NCBI GenBank assembly: GCA_049511115.1
Contig: JBEKYH010000127.1
Span: 1-11,185, forward strand
From: JBEKYH01 sp049511115
GTDB lineage: Bacteria > Planctomycetota > Phycisphaerae > Tepidisphaerales > Tepidisphaeraceae
Length of the DNA: 11,185 nt
Direction: 5' to 3'
Positions within the stretch are counted from its first letter, which is position 1. Each line of letters begins with the position of its first letter. The translations under genes were made by a program, and so were the position numbers. Below the pieces are notes generated by a model. That model saw only the letters and a list, made by a program, of their open reading frames with translations. It did no database searches and was not told the DNA's origin. This document shows positions 10,388 through 11,185 of the stretch, piece by piece.

Positions 10388-11185
10388 ATGAATCCACTTT
10401 CCATCCAGGACGTTTGCCGGGCGGTTGGCGGAGAAATGCTCTGCATCCCCGCGACGGCTGAGCCGATCATCGCGGCCGTGTGCACGGACAGCCGCCGCAT
10501 CGAGGCGAACAGTCTCTTCTTCGCCCTGCGCGGAGAGAAATTTAACGGACACGCGTTTTGTGCCCAGGTCGCGGAAAAGGGCGCCATCGCGGCGGTCGTG
10601 GATCATCGGCCGCACAATGCGCCGGAGTCGCTGCAGCTTATTCAAGTCGGCGACACGCGACGGGCGCTGGGCCAACTCGGCCAATTCGTGCGGCAGCAAT
10701 TCACGGGGCGAGTGATCGCCGTCGCGGGAAGCAATGGAAAAACTGGCACCAAGCACCTCATTGACGCCGCTCTGCACGGACCATTGCGCGGGACGATTTC
10801 GCCGAAAAGTTTTAACAACGACATCGGCGTGCCGGTCACTATCTTCGCGGCTAAAGCAGATGACGATTATCTGGTGCTGGAAATCGGCACTAATCATCAC
10901 GGCGAGATCGCGCCGCTTAGCAAAATCGCCGCGCCGGATATCGCGGTCATTACAAATTGCTCGGAGGAGCATCTGGAAGGGCTGACGGACCTCGACGGCG
11001 TGCGACGCGAAAACGCGCGAATTATTGACGGACTTTCGCCAAAGGGATTGCTGGTCGTCAACGGAGATGAGCCGGAATTGCTGGAGGCGGTGAGCCATTG
11101 GCATGGGGCGCGCGTCACGTTTGGATTTGCAGAGTCCAACGACATCTGGGCCGGCGACGTGCGGTGCGGTCTGGACGGCACGCAC
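10388..11185 (+). CDS. murF: UDP-MurNAc-tripeptide:D-Ala-D-Ala ligase, N-terminal 266 codons
   Basis: The reading frame starts 5 bp after the murE stop and is open to the window edge, so the C-terminal domain is missing. MurF adds D-Ala-D-Ala to the MurE product. Visible motifs are VCTDSRRIEANSLFFALRGE (31-50, UDP-MurNAc binding), the ATP loop AGSNGKTGTK (113-122), SFNNDIGVPVT (141-151), EIGTNHHGEIAPLS (165-178, the typical EMGANHPGEIA block) and ITNCSEEHLEGL (188-199). Two oddities: the loop has Gly where Thr or Ser is usual after GKT, and the expected carbamoylated lysine after EHLEGL is replaced (GVRRENARIIDGL, Asn209 at the aligned place). There is no Shine-Dalgarno before the ATG, so translation probably depends on coupling with murE. 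Confidence 0.93.
   Translation, partial: MNPLSIQDVCRAVGGEMLCIPATAEPIIAAVCTDSRRIEANSLFFALRGEKFNGHAFCAQVAEKGAIAAVVDHRPHNAPESLQLIQVGDTRRALGQLGQFVRQQFTGRVIAVAGSNGKTGTKHLIDAALHGPLRGTISPKSFNNDIGVPVTIFAAKADDDYLVLEIGTNHHGEIAPLSKIAAPDIAVITNCSEEHLEGLTDLDGVRRENARIIDGLSPKGLLVVNGDEPELLEAVSHWHGARVTFGFAESNDIWAGDVRCGLDGTH

Noticed and set aside
10295..11185. Long minus-strand frame at the right edge
   Set aside because: Antisense shadow of murE's end and murF; the plus frame has all MurF motifs.

Overview
This window looks like chromosomal DNA from a moderately GC-rich planctomycete, most probably a Phycisphaerae-like lineage. The indicators are an exported protein combining an autotransporter-associated repeat, paired dockerin-like EF-hand repeats and a PEP-CTERM tail; a Tat-exported formylglycine-type sulfatase; a DUF3574 lipoprotein; and a murE-murF pair preceded by a long repeat-filled spacer instead of the usual cell-division genes. 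The assignment is an inference from gene content only.

Layout. Positions 1-150 hold the N-terminus of a minus-strand membrane protein cut by the window edge. A BrnT-like toxin and a ribbon-helix-helix antitoxin overlap by 4 bp (306-877), and a perfect 17-bp palindrome covers the toxin start codon. A minus-strand two-helix membrane protein of unknown function (898-1536) is divergent from an FkbM-like methyltransferase (1634-2407). A small charged minus-strand protein (2450-2659) precedes a large sulfatase (2834-4390). A ~124-bp inverted repeat (4421-4544) separates the sulfatase from a convergent two-gene operon: a 611-aa PEP-CTERM/dockerin protein (5033-6868) and a DUF3574 lipoprotein (4590-5036), translationally coupled by ATGA.

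From 6869 to 8909 the only gene I can support is a 53-aa ORF (7053-7214). It is rich in threonine and arginine, has no acidic residue, and has a strong Shine-Dalgarno locked in a perfect 8-bp inverted repeat. It is followed directly by a tandem repeat, then about 1.6 kb of palindromes and dispersed repeats of several kinds. The window ends with murE (8910-10382, meso-diaminopimelate type by its DNPR motif) and the first 266 codons of murF (from 10388), which build the UDP-MurNAc-pentapeptide precursor.

The strongest candidate for something undescribed is the small basic repeat protein with its hairpin-masked ribosome binding site. Next are the start-codon palindrome of the toxin-antitoxin operon and the dense palindrome island upstream of murE.
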